From NCBI GenBank assembly GCA_013396655.1, contig WBMV01000462.1:897270-961269 (forward strand): DNA of 64,000 nt, in the 5' to 3' direction. Both the position numbers and the translations under genes were made by a program. The stretch is from Campylorhamphus procurvoides (taxonomy: Eukaryota > Chordata > Aves > Passeriformes > Dendrocolaptidae). The first letter of the stretch is position 1; every line of letters begins with the position of its first letter. Below are positions 27,251-40,459 of the stretch, in pieces. Below the pieces are notes generated by a model. It did not search any database. It saw only the letters and a program-made list of their open reading frames with translations, and was not told where the DNA came from.

Positions 27251-28639
27251 AGCCAAAATAGACCTGTGATCGTTTTAAATTGTGGGCAGAAGAGAAACCC
27301 AGGGGATGCTAAATCGTAGACATCAGTTTTGTCTGGAGTCTTCTTAAATTTCATAGTGATGGGGTTCCTTGGCCAGATTTTAACGGTGCTACATAAAGCA
27401 ACATGCAACATGAAATGGGGAGGATTTGGAAGGTGTTTGACCTCTAACAGTCCCTGTCTCGGTATAAAATGTGACAGTGCCTCAGTTTCCCCAGATGTCA
27501 AATGCTGGAGACTCCTCTCCTCCCAAGCAGAGACCTGAAAGGTTCATCCCAAAGGTGAAGGATTATTTGTGCACTGGGCAGCTCCAGTGAATGCCAAAAT
27601 CTGTGTCAGAACTTGTGCTTCCTGAGTATTATGCCCAAAGTATTTTTTTTCCTCCAACAAGTACATATTTGCTATTCTTTCCCAATTCTTTCCAGCATAA
27701 ATCTCAGTCCACACTTCCAAGCCACATATTTAAGGGAAAAAAATATGTTTCTAAAAGAGCCGTATGAGAAATGAACCAATGACTTATGGAGCCAGAACAG
27801 GCGGAGCGTGAGTGGTGATTCACACAGAAAATGAAAAGAAAATGTTAGTGAACTCCAGCAAAGGATGCTCCAGCAGGGAGGGGGTCAGCAAGCCCAGCAC
27901 AGGCTCCTGCACAGCGGATCTTTGGTCCCTGGGGCATACTAAAGGAAGTTTGGGATTTATTCAAAGATCCTTGTGCAGAAGCCAATTCTACTCAGTCTGT
28001 TTCCAAGAGCCCAGCAGTCTGGTTTAAGCCAGACTCTCATTTGGTGTCTCTTGCTCAAAGCATCATCCAGTGCTTCATTACCTGGAGCCACAGGTGATGA
28101 CTGGGGGCTCCCAGAGCGCAGAGCCCCAAGTTTTCCCCCTCTTGCCAGCAGTTCTCCAAACAGCCTGCTCTGTAATTTTGTGTATTTAATTGCCACTTGA
28201 AACCTAAGAAAACTGTTCTGGCATGGCCCTGACAAGAGCAGGATGTCGAGTACAGGCTTGAAAGGCTTCGTTCCTCCCTGCCAAGCCCCAGCTCTGGTAT
28301 GTCCCCGGACGGGCTGGACGGACGGTGTGTCCACGCCAGGCTGTGTGGGAGGACATGTGGGAGTGGACAACCCACTTGTCTTGAAGAGCTGCTTCCTCAA
28401 CTCTCCTCTGACATGCTTTCTATGCATGAATGTCCCCATTCCTTTTCATTCCTCTGCAGCTTCTCCTCCTCCCTGCCCATCTGCTGCCTCCCACATGCAG
28501 GACAGCTTTGCACAGGGGCTTTCCCACTTTATCCATGAATCAGCAAATACCAGGGCAGCAGCTGAAGAGTTAAAGAGCCTCTCGTTAAGTCGCCCCCAGG
28601 GATCCCTTCCCAAGTCTCAGTCTTGGCCTTTGCTGAAAG

Positions 28640-29110
28640 ATTTCCTCCTTCCCTGGGATATCATTTAGGCCATTAGGGGATCTTTCGAAGGGAATAATGC
28701 CTATCCCTTCCACACGGTCCCCTTAATTAGTAATTAGGATAACGCAATATTGAAAAGGCAAGGCACAAATTTAATTAGTTGTGTTTTATTAGAGTAACTA
28801 AGGAGAAGGCCCCCGGACTCCACAGGAGGAAAGAGATCGATACTGAACATCTATTTTCACTAGAAAACAGTCTCAGCTGATGGCTGGCTGTGGAGGGAGC
28901 CCAGCACTCCCTCCATCCCTGCCCGCCCAGGGGGAAGGGGCAGCACAGGGGCTGGTAAATAAATGATCAATACCTCCAGAGAGGGTCTGTGTATTCTCTG
29001 TTAACATCACGGAGCGGTTAATAGGAGCTGACACATAGTCATGGGGAGACGGCTTCCATTGCTCAATTAGCTAATTATCTTTTAAGCTGTTCTGGCTCAA
29101 ACGGGGAATA
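28640..29110. promoter_or_regulatory. Candidate enhancer with clustered homeodomain sites
   Basis: At least five TAATTA/CAATTAG-type sites: TTAATTAG at 28723, TAATTAGG at 28731, TTAATTAG at 28771, and CAATTAGCTAATTA at 29064-29077. Between them are AACGCAATATTG and TTTTATTAGAG. No repeats or coding potential. Function is inferred from motif density only. Confidence 0.4.
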
Positions 29111-29989
29111 ATGGCAGGGGAGCTTGGCTTTTGCATCTATGTTCATTTCTGGTGAGTTGGTTGGTCTGTTTTGCGGGGAAGCCCCTTCCTACTGCCACGC
29201 TCTTGTCCCCTGTCCACCCTTATGGACCCAGCATGGCTGTGTGCACAGTGTCACCCTCATATCTGCTGGGATCAGCCACCGTGTCCCTTCCACGTGGTCC
29301 TTCCCACTCCTCCCACCGAGGCTCCCTGCACACCTCGGAGGGGGCTGCAGTGGGGCTTGGCGTGCCCCAGTGCTGCTGAGATGAAATAACACGTTTGTTT
29401 GCTCTGCAAACCCTTCTCGTGGAGATCTTGCGAGAGATGTTTCCTCTTTGGCAGGGCTGGTGCACACACAAACTTGCCTTTATTTACATGCTTTCATCTC
29501 GCAATGAAACCTCCCATCTGGGCACACGTACACATTGACAGTGCCAGTGAGTCAGTAAGTGCCCTATCTTTGCATGACTTAATAAAGACACCAGACAGTT
29601 TCCAGTCTACCTTTTTTCCTAGCTCTGCTTCTGTTCTGTAATTGTTAGCCAGCCTTCTTGCATCTCATCGAGTACGGAGAGCAGGGCCCTGCTGTGCTGG
29701 AAACTCTACACGGCAAAATAAAGGGACTGCATGCAGGTACTTACAGCTCAGACATGAGGATAAAAGCTGGAAATAGAAGAATTATTCCTGTCTAGTTTAA
29801 GCTGAGGGAGAAATAAGAGGGTTGTTGGGTGTTACAGAACACAGTGAAGGTCACCACACCAAGGGTCCCAGGCCAGCTCTGTGGCCACAAGGGCAGCTGA
29901 GAGCCTGGAGCAAAAATTGGACTCAAACCTGGACAGGGGTGGTGTGACACAAAAGGAGCCAGGCTGTGACCCAACCTCCCCATGGGCCA

Positions 29990-30260
29990 CTGGAAACGGA
30001 GCCTTTCACGATATTGAATGCTCTCCAGTGCGATTTGGTATATAGAGATCAGTCAGGCTTTGATAAGATCATAGCAGGAGGACAGGAGGAAATTGCAGCC
30101 TTGCCCAATGCTTGATCTTACGCTGCTGAACTTGCTGTATCGGGGACATTATGGTCCAGCCTTAATGGCATCGTATTAAGCTGAGACAATGCAGCCCCGT
30201 GACCTTGCGATGCTTGATAGCCAGATGTGCTATTTTAATGAAAAATTGGGACTTAAGTAA
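29990..30260. promoter_or_regulatory. Candidate conserved non-coding block
   Basis: Non-repetitive sequence with CACGATATTGAATGC, CTTTGATAAGATCATAGC, GCATCGTATTAAGC and GTGACCTTGCGATGC. Retention of CpGs in AT-rich context suggests constraint. Confidence 0.3.
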
Positions 30261-30689
30261 ATGGCTGCCCATCGGCAGAGGGCTGTTAACAGGATCTCGC
30301 TCCCAGCGAAGCCCGTGCCGGGGGGAGGGCAGGGGCATGGGAAGGGAATTGGGATGTAATGGCCATAATCATCCCTCAGTGAGTGACCTTCTGCCTCCTC
30401 TGCTAGTGGTCCAGGACGCTGGAGGAGAGGCAACCCCAACAGGACCATCACACACAGGGGTTGGACCTAGGGCTGCGAGGCATTGCTGTCTCTGCCTTTG
30501 GAGTGCACCCAAATGCGGTGCTGGGCCTCAGTTTCCCCCAGCCAGAGCCAAGCAAGCTGCCATTGCTACATCACTTGGATGCACAACTGGATTCACAGCT
30601 GTTCCACCTTGCTCCAGCCCAATATCCACCACTGGGAGCAGGGATTGGGGCGGACACCCCGTCCAGGCACATGCAAGGGTTTCCTCCTC

Positions 30690-30920
30690 CAACAAATTGA
30701 AACTGTAAATATTGATAGCCTTCTCTTCCAGAGCTTTTTAATGCCCTCTGATACTTAGAAACTATTAAGCGCACCCATCATTACTAACCTGCGAAGTAAA
30801 TGCGTCCTAATGGGCAGGCGAGCTACGCTGGCCCCAACAAATCATTCCTAATGAATAGTACCTGGCACATCCATCACCCTTAAATGCCAAAGCAAATCCA
30901 TCTGCGTTAGCAGCTGAAAA
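30690..30920. promoter_or_regulatory. Candidate conserved non-coding block
   Basis: Includes ACTATTAAGCGCACCCATC, AAATGCGTCCTAATGGG and CAAATCATTCCTAATGAATA. No exon or repeat. Confidence 0.3.
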
Positions 30921-33689
30921 GAGCCAGGCAGATCTCGCCCTCCCTTTCTTCCCAAGGTAGGGGAGGGTTTGGCTTGTAACACGTATGTGTGACTGTTTCC
31001 AATCTTTTCCCATTCCTGCAGTCAGGATCTTCCAGGCGCATTTCTCAATCGCAGGCTGCTCCCGCACACAATGCCGAGAGGGCTCTGGCAGAGGCATGAA
31101 AAGCTTTAAATAGAAACCAGCGCTTCTCCCTCGCGCTCCACACAATGCTTCCCTGACCCTTTCCCGACCTCACCCTCAAATCTGGGGTTCACAGCCCCAG
31201 CCTTGAACCCGGCTCTGTTTTTTCATGTTTGGCCTCTCTATTTCCTGAGGTCAGGCAGCCCACCGCTCCATTAGCATGAAGCAACTCAGGGCTCATTTGC
31301 CAAAACTGACATCCTGGGAAAGTCCTGATGAATTTATGAATTAGAGGCTACAGATGCCAGTAAAAGAATTAAGGGCTTATTTATTTATATATGTATTTAT
31401 TATTATTATTTGCAGGAAATCAGCTGGGGTGCTGCCTGTTTGCTTTTTCTGAAAAGCAGCATCAGCCTTGAACGCTGTGTCAGCAGCAGTTTTCTTTTAA
31501 AGAGGAAAAAACACATTTTTTTTAAGGTCTGTTGTTTTGGGGTTTTTGGTTGTTGTTTTTTTTTTAATTTTATTTTTTAAAGGAAGAGCCTGAGGAAGAA
31601 AGTTCTGTGAGCAGGAGGGTGAGGGAGCCAGCACGGCATCCCGGTGGGGCGAGGTGCTCTCACCTTGCGGAACGTAGTGATTGCAACACCAAAGTAAAGA
31701 GGTAAAATTTATATGCCATAAATCACATGTCAAGTGCCTGCAAGGAGAGGTCATTAAACAGATGTATGAGGCAAGAGGCAAAGTCCATCCATTTCAGGAG
31801 ACGCTCCCAGTGTCAGCAGCTCTCCAGAAGTCTTGAGAGGCAGAGGGATCCAACCAACGCAGCAGAAGCTTCCCTGATAGTCTTATTTATTTTCTCCTCT
31901 GTTTATTTGATCTCTTTTTCTATACTGGAATAACTTCCTGGGCTTTCCCCTGTCAGAGCTGATCAGTGCAGGAGTGCTGGGATGGGAGGGTGAAGGGTGG
32001 CACATCAAACAGTTCAGAAGGCACAGAGGGATGAAGTGATGGATAGAGGTGTCCCCGTGATTAATAATCAAACCAAGAGCTTTTACTGGGCATCATGTGG
32101 AAAATGTGGCTTTGGAAACATTTGCCTTCATCCCACAAACAACAAGTGGTGTTTCTTTCCCTTTCTTTGTTTCTTGCCACTTCCCCCGCCCTTTCCTCCC
32201 TCCCTCTCCCTCTTTTGGGTTTTCTTGCCCAGATTCACTGATTAAAATCTTTTCCATCCTTTACCTGCTCCAAGTGGCTCCTGTTCTGGTTTGATTTATG
32301 CTTTGCTTATCTCAGGCTTCAGTGGAAAAATAATGGCCAGATAATAAAGAGCACTAAGTAGCTTTTTCAAGTGACATGGCATCCGCTGCGCAGCACTGGG
32401 TCCTACAGGAGCAGGGAGGGAAATGCTGCCATGGCCTCGGGCCAGAGCAGAGGGAGGATAACAGAGGATAAGGGAGGACAACCACAGCCCCGGTCCAGTG
32501 GTTCCTTGACGGGTGAAAGCTCCCAGCACCCTCCAGCGGATGCCTCAGCCAGCCCCTCTGTGACCTGCCGAAGGGCAGGAAATTTCCCTTGGCAAATTGA
32601 TCTCGTGATTTTCCCAGGGCTTTTGGCCAGTGTTCCGGTGGCTGTTGGTCCTGCTGGGTACACACAGTCCAGGACACCGGCTTCCCTCAAGCAGATTCAT
32701 CGAGATGCTCTTTCCCACCTCCTTGTTCTTTCCTGCATAAATCCTGCCAGTCAGGGACACTGCCAGCTCCATCCTCCAGATGACCCAAGGTGCCCAAGCC
32801 CTGCCACCTCCTGCAGCCTAGGGGTCTTGCTGCTCCCAACAGATCTGCAACAGCTCCAGATTCATCAGGCTTCACCCACAGCAGGAAGGATCAGGTTTTA
32901 CTATAGCCCTGGGACCTAGAGGTTTCCCTGCCTTATTCCTTGCTGTCTGCAGGGACAGAGTTTCACTGTTCCAGCTTTCCCCAGCCCCTTCCCCAGTGTC
33001 ATCTGGTTAAAGAATCGCCATTAATTTTAGGGTAGGAAGGAGCCATTGTTTACTGTATGCTCGGGGAAACGGGAATGGTTTTGTTGCCAAGAAACTATTT
33101 TTAATTGTAATGTGGATCCAGTATGGCCAGCAAGGTAGCTGCTGCGTGGGAATAGCAGGTTGTTGGCAGGGAAAGTGGGATGGAAGGCTGTAGGGACAAC
33201 TGCTGGTCACCGTCCCACAGAAAACCTGGAGATGTCCTCCCAGCACCCAGTGACACACAGCAGTGCTCCCTTAGACTGGAAGGCAGCAGTAGCCAGCCCT
33301 GTCCCTTCCAGTTCACATTTCCAACAAATCATTCCCAAAATACGCTGCTCCCTTCAATTTAAATGGGAGAAGAGACACGAAGCAGCACAGGACTCGCAGT
33401 GTGAAATGATTATAGAGGAGGGATAGCAGAGGTCCCTTCTGGCTTTAAATAATATGAAAAAATAGATGCCTGTGGATTACCTACTGGATCCTTCCAAGGA
33501 GTAAGGGGTGCCTGTGTGAGTCTGTCAGGAAAGGGGAGATGCCCCTTTATTTACCCCTTGCCCCTGGCAGGGAGCCAGCCCCTTGCACCGATGGCAGCAC
33601 CGGAGCCTGCTCTGCCAGGCGCACATTCCCTGCACCGAGTGCTCTATAAATACGTGTGCATGACAGATTTGGCACCGCGTGTTCCTGTA

Positions 33690-34170
33690 AGTGATGTAAT
33701 CTTTGGGAAGTTACTTAGCAACCATGGAAAATGTTTTGGAGGCTCTAATTTTTCAGTATGGTAAAGCCGTGTATTTATGCAGCTCAGCTAATCAGCTCGC
33801 TGGCGAGTCAGCGCCGATGAGCTCATTTTCTTCATCATTATTTTATGTGAATTGGGCTTTTAGCACTAAAGAGACCACAAAGATTTAATTCAAAAATGTG
33901 ATTGCTTTATGTTTCCAGGGTATCATTAACATGGCATCTACGCAAATAACCATGGTAACAAACTGGTAATTAGTACATATATGGCACTTATTATTAATAC
34001 AGAAACAGGACAAGTTCCAAATCAGCACAGATTACAGTACATTATTACCATAGTAATTACCTGCAGTAACACACACAAATTGAACTAAATGGCCAATTGA
34101 ACTAGAGTGAATGGCTTTTTATTCCAGTCCCTAAATAATGTGCATTCTTGGCTGAGTAGTTCAAGGTAAA
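33690..34170. promoter_or_regulatory. Candidate enhancer with three RFX-type X-boxes
   Basis: AT-rich, non-repetitive block. X-box-like palindromes lie at 33710-33722 (GTTACTTAGCAAC), 33946-33959 (ATAACCATGGTAAC, 12 of 14 to GTTRCCATGGYAAC) and 34044-34057 (ATTACCATAGTAAT, 11 of 14). TAATTAG-type sites and AGCTAATCAGCTCGC are interspersed. RFX factors are known to bind such sites in ciliary and neural genes; a target gene is not evident. Confidence 0.45.
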
Positions 34171-37100
34171 TAAAACTGTTTTAAATTTATTGCCAAGGGG
34201 GTTTTTTCCCCTTTGGTGGGAAGGGCTGGGAATGGCAGGAGTCAAGAACTGTTTTTGCCATGCTTACAGTATAATTATTGTACAGACTAAGCCATTCCTG
34301 ATTCCCATAGAAAGACAAAGAGGGTAAAAGTTATTAGTTTATTTTATTAGTGGGTTTATTTCTGTAATTTCAGCCATGGAGTCATGTTCAATGTATTTAA
34401 AAGACTCAATGCCAAACAACGTAGGGTCCAAGTCCAGTCTTTTGCTCTCTGGGTTTGGCTTTTTTTATTGAGAGGGAAGGAATATCTGCATTTGGAGAGG
34501 GCTAGAAAACTAAACTTTCTTGAGATGATCACATTTATTAAACTAATGGAAAATGAAGGGTTTGGCCTAACCCTTCCCCTATGGGTTTGAGGTATATAAA
34601 AGTATTGAACCCACAAACCCTGGGTCAAACCCAAGAAGCCAGATGCACTGGTCGGAGCCAGCTGTGCTGAGATGAAGCCAACCACCAAAAAAAGAGAAAA
34701 CCTCAAAATTTCTTCTTATTCTCCTCATTTTGCTAGGTTGCATTGGTGCCTATCCCAGCCCAGGGAGGGCTGGGAAGCTTTTCTTTCTGGGGTGTAAAGG
34801 TGCTGAAGACCCCAGGCTTGGAGGAGCTGAGGCAGCAGACTCGCAGGGAGGAACCCTTTAAGGGTGAAAGCCATCTCTCCATCCTACAAGTCTTTTCCTT
34901 TTTCAATTGAAATAAGATTTAGAGAGACACTTTCCAAAGAAATCTCTGTCTGGCCTCTAAGTTTGCAGTTTGACCTGGGAGCAGGAGCACCCACATGCAC
35001 AAGCCTTGCTCCACGCTCTCACTCAGCCTGTCCTGCAGGTGCATGGCTCAAGACCTCTTTTTTATTTACCTTTTTTTCCCCCAGCTTTGCCTCCTGAAAT
35101 GATCCTTCTGGGATCATTGTTTGGATGATGATGATATTACCACTCACTTCTTACATGGAAGGGCTTCTTCCAGCTGACATTTTCCCCTCTCCAGAGCCCC
35201 ACTGAGCAAGTTCTCATTGTGCAGAAGTGGCTCCAGGCCCCCAGGATGAGGTGCCTCCCACCTCTCCAGCACCAGCAAGCAAGACGAGAATGAAAATTGC
35301 AACCATTCACAGACTTTTCCCCCCCTTCCTTCTCTTTCCTCTAGACAGGCATTAATATTTCCACTTGCTGTTGGTAACTGAGACACCACCAGTCCCTGAG
35401 CTGTTGAGCAGCACAGGATTCTGTGTTGATGGTTTGTGATGGAGACAGGCAGTACGTGGGGGCTTCAGCAGCCGGCACAGACATGGAAAGCATCCTACAC
35501 AGGGATCTGCATGAGGAAAAAGTGGAGAACTTTCCTTCCCCACCAACAAACCTGCTTTACTGTGCTCTTTACCTCTGTGCTTCTGCCAGGCACACTGCGG
35601 AATCATCCTTCCTTTATCAGGACCATCTCTCATTGTATTTTACCTTTCCCAATTCATAAGAAAATTATTATTTTAGCAGTCAGGCATTTAATTAAGTTTC
35701 ACTGTGTTTGCTTTGGCTCTCACAGTATGGAAAATCTCCTTTTAACAATGATCCCTTGAACGTGGGTTCTGAAAAATCCAAATTGCCTTGATGCAATCGC
35801 CTCTCCCACTGGCTCCCCTTCTCCCTCCAAACCCTGAGCCCACCTCCCCTCACTGGGGTGCTCTCAGCCTGGCCAGCCATGCCAGAAGCACACGTAACCC
35901 CTCTCAGCATGCAGCAGGAGCTCAGCACTTCTCATCCCAGCATCATGCTGCCTGCCCACTCCTTCCCTGCACCCCCGCCTGACTCACAAACTTCCCACTT
36001 CAAATTAACACCCATTAGGGCTTATTTCCATCACGCTCTTCCTACGCACCCACAGCAGAGCACTGCCTGGGTTCAAAGCAGGGTTTGAGCCTTGTTTGGA
36101 TGCTGAGTTTATGCCAGTTTTGTTTCCTGAAGGGTTGTTGCCCTCATCAGAGCTGAAAGCATCGTTTTGGGGGGTGGGAGCGTAGCTTTGCTCCCGGGCT
36201 GGGTTATTTAATCCAGCAAATCCACAGCACATCAGTCCTAAGAAGTAAAAGGCTCTCCTGCCTCTGCAGTGCCAACAGTTCATCTTTGTGGAGTGATTGT
36301 GAGCTGCTGTTGAGGTTTTTGATTAATTTATAGAAAAGGAAACAAATTGGATTTGGTATCATCTGCTCCCTGCCCTGCTCTGCTGGCAATCATCAGGATC
36401 TGGGACCTTTCTCAGCCTGAGCAGAGGCTCAGGAACCCCTGAGACCTGCCCTGAGCACAGCCTGGGAAATGCTGTCATCACAGCCTCATGCCACATCCAC
36501 TGCCTCACTGCAGCCCCTCCCCAGCTCCAGAGGCCAGACCAGGCACTTCGGGATCCTCCAGGACCCCAGGACTGGATCAGAGCTGTCCAGGATCGATACA
36601 AGACCATGCAGCCAGCCCAGCATCAGCACCAAGACCATATCCTGACTCCCCCACCTGGGAGGCAACATCCCACTTGACCTTAAAAACCCCCAAAGGCCAG
36701 AGCAGGGCTTTATTTTCTCTCTCCCCTCCTCTCCTCTCATTACTGTTTTGTTTTGCAGCAGTTGCTGCTGTTGCCATGCCATCTCCTTTTGTTGCTATGG
36801 ATTAATAGTGTTTTTTACTTATTTTTATGTATGTCCTGGGAACATGATTGCTTAATTTGCCCTGCAGGTTTGTAGGCCTGACAGGCATTTCCACATTGTC
36901 CCAGCAGTCACCTTATCTTAATCCAGTTCTGGGCTGCTTGCAGGATAAATACCTGCAGAAATACCTGTTCACGCAGAGGCTTGGGACAGGTATTTGCCCC
37001 AGCAAGAGACCAGAGTGTGCATGGTGGGGACACGCTGTTCCTACAACCTGTGCTGAGCCCTCTCTGATGTCACAGGGCTGTTTTTTATCTAACCCAGAAT

Positions 37101-38454
37101 AACACCTCAGAACCCACCAAGCCTGAGTGGAAGGACGTGCTCCAGCTGTCCTCCAAGGACTCCCAGAGCCCAAAGATGACACAGCCAAGGGATTGCATAA
37201 AATGTGTTCATCTATTTATTATAATGGGCATTACACCAGGATTTTGCCTCCAGCTCTTTCTCTCCCTGAAAAACCCAGATCACTAGAGGAGGCCAGGAAT
37301 CCCCTGGGAGCATCTGAGCCTTGAGTCTCCAGTATGGAATACGGTGGTGGGAGTGAGGGTGTTGGAAAGAGGAGAGTAACAAAATGTTTCCCAGTGTTTG
37401 TATGCTGAGGAAGCAAAAGATTCAGCAGATTCCAGTTCGTTTATGCCCTTTCAAACCCCAAGGGCTCGTCCACCACTAGCCCTGGCCACCCCTGCAGAAT
37501 TACGTGCTCCCAACCAGTCCAAAGAAGGACTTGCATGAGGAAACCATGGGAAATCTGTGGTTTGATGGTGTTACACAAATGGGAAAGCACAGAGGGGGAA
37601 TCAGGAGGGATCTGCTCTGGGTCTGGCTTCAGACACACCCCTTGGGGACAGCCTGTCTTATTTTGTCAAGGCAGGCCTGTAATTGTTTTGTATCTCTATC
37701 CTCCCCACAAGAAATGGGGAAAATAATCCATCCTTTTGTCCCATTATTGAAATCTTGGGGGAAGTGACTTTGTCCTATTATTATTTGTGCCTTTGGCTCA
37801 CCACAGCAGTCACCAACCCTAATGCACTAATGAATATGGATACAGGAATACAGGGATGGTCTCTCCCCTTTGGCAATTAATCTTGCCTCCATCCCACTGG
37901 GTCATCTAATGAGCAGTACTCAGACAAATATGCCCCCGGAGTCGTGAGCCTCAGAGGTCCCTCGGTTGCACACATCAAAGGGGAGCTGGTGACATCATGG
38001 AGATCACAGAAAACATCAAGTCTGTCTGTCTGGGGGGGGGGAAATAGCTTCTCGTGGATCCACAGCTGGTGGGGCTTTTAATTACACAAGGGCCGAGGAA
38101 CATTCCAACCATAACATCCTGCAGCCTCCCCGCCACCAGACAACGTGTCTTTTATTAGAGTAGGAATGTATCTTTAATAAACTGGAGGGTTTTAACTTGT
38201 CAGAGGGTGCCGGCGACGGGATCCACCACAGTCTTTTTTGGCTGGGTTGTTGCTCTGGTTGTCCCACGGCTGCCCTGGTCCCCTGCCTGTGCTGGAGACG
38301 GGCTGGTGTGACTCTCATTGCTCCCTGTGCACCCTCCAGCCCCAGCACCTCACTCTTACAAGAGGTTGAATCACCAAACCTTCCATGGGCATCTCCCAGC
38401 ATCTTCCCTGTGGTCCCACTGAAATCCATCCTTGTCCTGGTGAGAAGAAGGCTG

Positions 38455-38613
38455 GCAGCACATCCCTGGAAGTGTCCAAAGCCAGGCTGGGCAGGGCTTG
38501 GAGCAACCTGGTCTAGTGGAAGGTGACCCTGCCCATGGCAGACGGGTGGAATGAGATGATCCTTAAGGTCCCTTTCAGTCCAAACCATTCCATGTTTCTG
38601 TGATTCTATGATA
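38455..38613 (+). repeat. CR1 LINE fragment, 3' end
   Basis: CATCCCTGGAAGTGTCCAAA, TTGGAGCAACCTGGTCTAGT, AGATGATCCTTAAGGTCCC and the GTGATTCTATGATA tail. Confidence 0.93.
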
Positions 38614-38899
38614 TATGAGGCTAAAGTCCCCATGGCACAGGAGCAAGTCCATTCTGCAGCTTAATTATCTCTGCCCTCATCAGTGCCCTTGTGTTTGCAC
38701 AAACTGGATTTTGGGATGGAGTTCCATGCAAATAATTGTTTTCTCCAATTCCAAAACTATTGTCACTGTCATCCTCACCTCTGTCTGTCTATATGTATCT
38801 GCAAATGTATGATCCCATGGAATTCAGCAGGGTTTGGGGCTTTATTGGGGTTTTTTTAAGGTTTCCTTTCACCCTGCTTAAAGCAGCACTGGAGGGAAG

Positions 38900-39130
38900 G
38901 TGATGCTGAGTGATTGCTCCACCGAGTAACAAATCTCCCCTATTGTTCCCTTTATTTATCCTTATTTGGAGCCGTGCAGCCCTGGGAAGGGCTGTTTGCT
39001 GTAATCAATCCTGGAGAAGCCCATGGGGGCCGGGAGAGGTGTGACACTGGAGATTTGTCCTATTGATTAATCCAGGATAGGAGGAATCAAACAACCAGGA
39101 GAGGATAAACGCCTGGGAGGAGAATGGGGC
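38900..39130. promoter_or_regulatory. Candidate conserved non-coding block
   Basis: Contains CCTATTGTTCCC, GCTGTAATCAATCCTGG and CCTATTGATTAATCCAGG (SOX- and OTX/bicoid-like sites). No coding signal. Confidence 0.3.
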
Positions 39131-39519
39131 TATTGTCAGGTTTGCTTTGAAGGTTATTGGGTTTGGAAGATTTTATTCTTCTTTTCCTACCTGGAGGCTG
39201 AGAGAAAGCAGTAAAACTTCTCTAAATCCCTCCCTGCTTCCCTGTTTCAAGCTCCCCAGTTAACACCACATGCCAGAGAGAACCCCCCCTCAGCCTGCCA
39301 GCCACAAGTGAGATCTCACATTATTGCCTCTGACAGCTCTCATTCCTCAGGCACTCTCTTTTTCCTTCCTCAAAGGAGTGGAAAAAAAATATCAAAGGTT
39401 TCCAAACCTGAGCACCTTCTAAGACTGCAAAATGCAGCCCTGTGTCGGGAGGGATGCTCTGAGCAGCAGGGAGGATGGATGCAGTCCTTGGGAAGAGTTA
39501 CATGTGTTTGCCATTGCGT

Positions 39520-39710
39520 TTGCCTTGGGCCCTTGGAAAATGTTTGTAGTTTTCAATTAATCTCATTAGTTTGGAAGTAGACGGAGGGGCGGCAAATCAA
39601 AATAATTTCATGGGGAATTCTCTTTAATGACTTTTTAAAAACATGTAATTGAAACTGGTGCTGGTGGAAAACGTTTTAATAGTGCTGAAATTAGCTGAGA
39701 GGAAGCAGTA
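39520..39710. promoter_or_regulatory. Candidate conserved non-coding block
   Basis: TTTTCAATTAATCTCATTAG, GGCAAATCAAAATAATTTC and ACATGTAATTGAAAC in a repeat-free AT-rich stretch. Confidence 0.3.
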
Positions 39711-40459
39711 GAGAATGTTCAGAAAGATCCTTGTACGAGGGGTCTGTCGGGACAGGACTAAGCTGGGGGGGCACAGGGGTGCCAGGGGGGCTGGCATGCA
39801 GTCAGCAGCAGGATTGGGACCCTCAGCAAGGTCCCCTGGTCCTGGGCTCTGCCAACAAGCTGCCCCAGAGGTTGCAAAGCCCCGTGAGAGCCCTACTTGC
39901 CACCATCGAGTTTTTAATTTCCTTTTTCTTCTCTCCTGAGGTTGAATTTGGAAGTCTGGAAAGAGTCAGGGATTCCTGCACTCGGCTTTGCCTCTGCCTC
40001 ACTCACCGACAGACCCCAGGGATGCGGTGGCCACTCCTCCCCCTCTGTGGTGACACTGGGATGACTCGGAGGGTGGCTTGGGGTGAGGACAGAGCATGGT
40101 CTGGACAGGCTCCAGCCCCTCCATCCCTGGAGGGATGGCCAGAGAAGGGATAGAGCCTGCCTGTGCACTCAGAGCACAGAAACCCCCCTGCCTCCCAGTA
40201 ACCACCCCCAGTATCACACCTGCCCATAGGAGCAGAGCCCAGCACCCCTGGGGGACAAGGGACACACTGAGCATCCATCCCTCTGCCTAATTCACTGCAT
40301 CCCAATTAACCACGCGTTCTCCAGAGAGGGAGAACTGACCCCTGAGAGAGCCTGTGCCTCAAGGAGCATCCTGAGGCAGAGACCCCCAGCACCCCGTGCC
40401 CTCCCTACACACCTGAGCCCCACACCTTTCGGGCAGAGGTGCGCAGTGCCCTCCTCTGC

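Larger units (their letters stand above)
13988..28640. other. Intergenic, no gene recognised
   Basis: No gene was seen. Seven or more CR1 fragments are dispersed here, in both orientations. Between them are ordinary unique sequence and three candidate regulatory blocks (17.8-18.1, 21.9-22.3 and 26.8-27.2 kb). Longer open frames, such as one at 22.46-22.92 kb, have no recognisable domain. Confidence 0.6.

Noticed and set aside
33405..33460. Possible CR1 tip (AGAGGTCCCTTCTGGCTTTAAA)
   Set aside because: Only about 20 bases resemble CR1 and the terminal ATTCTGTGA repeat is absent.
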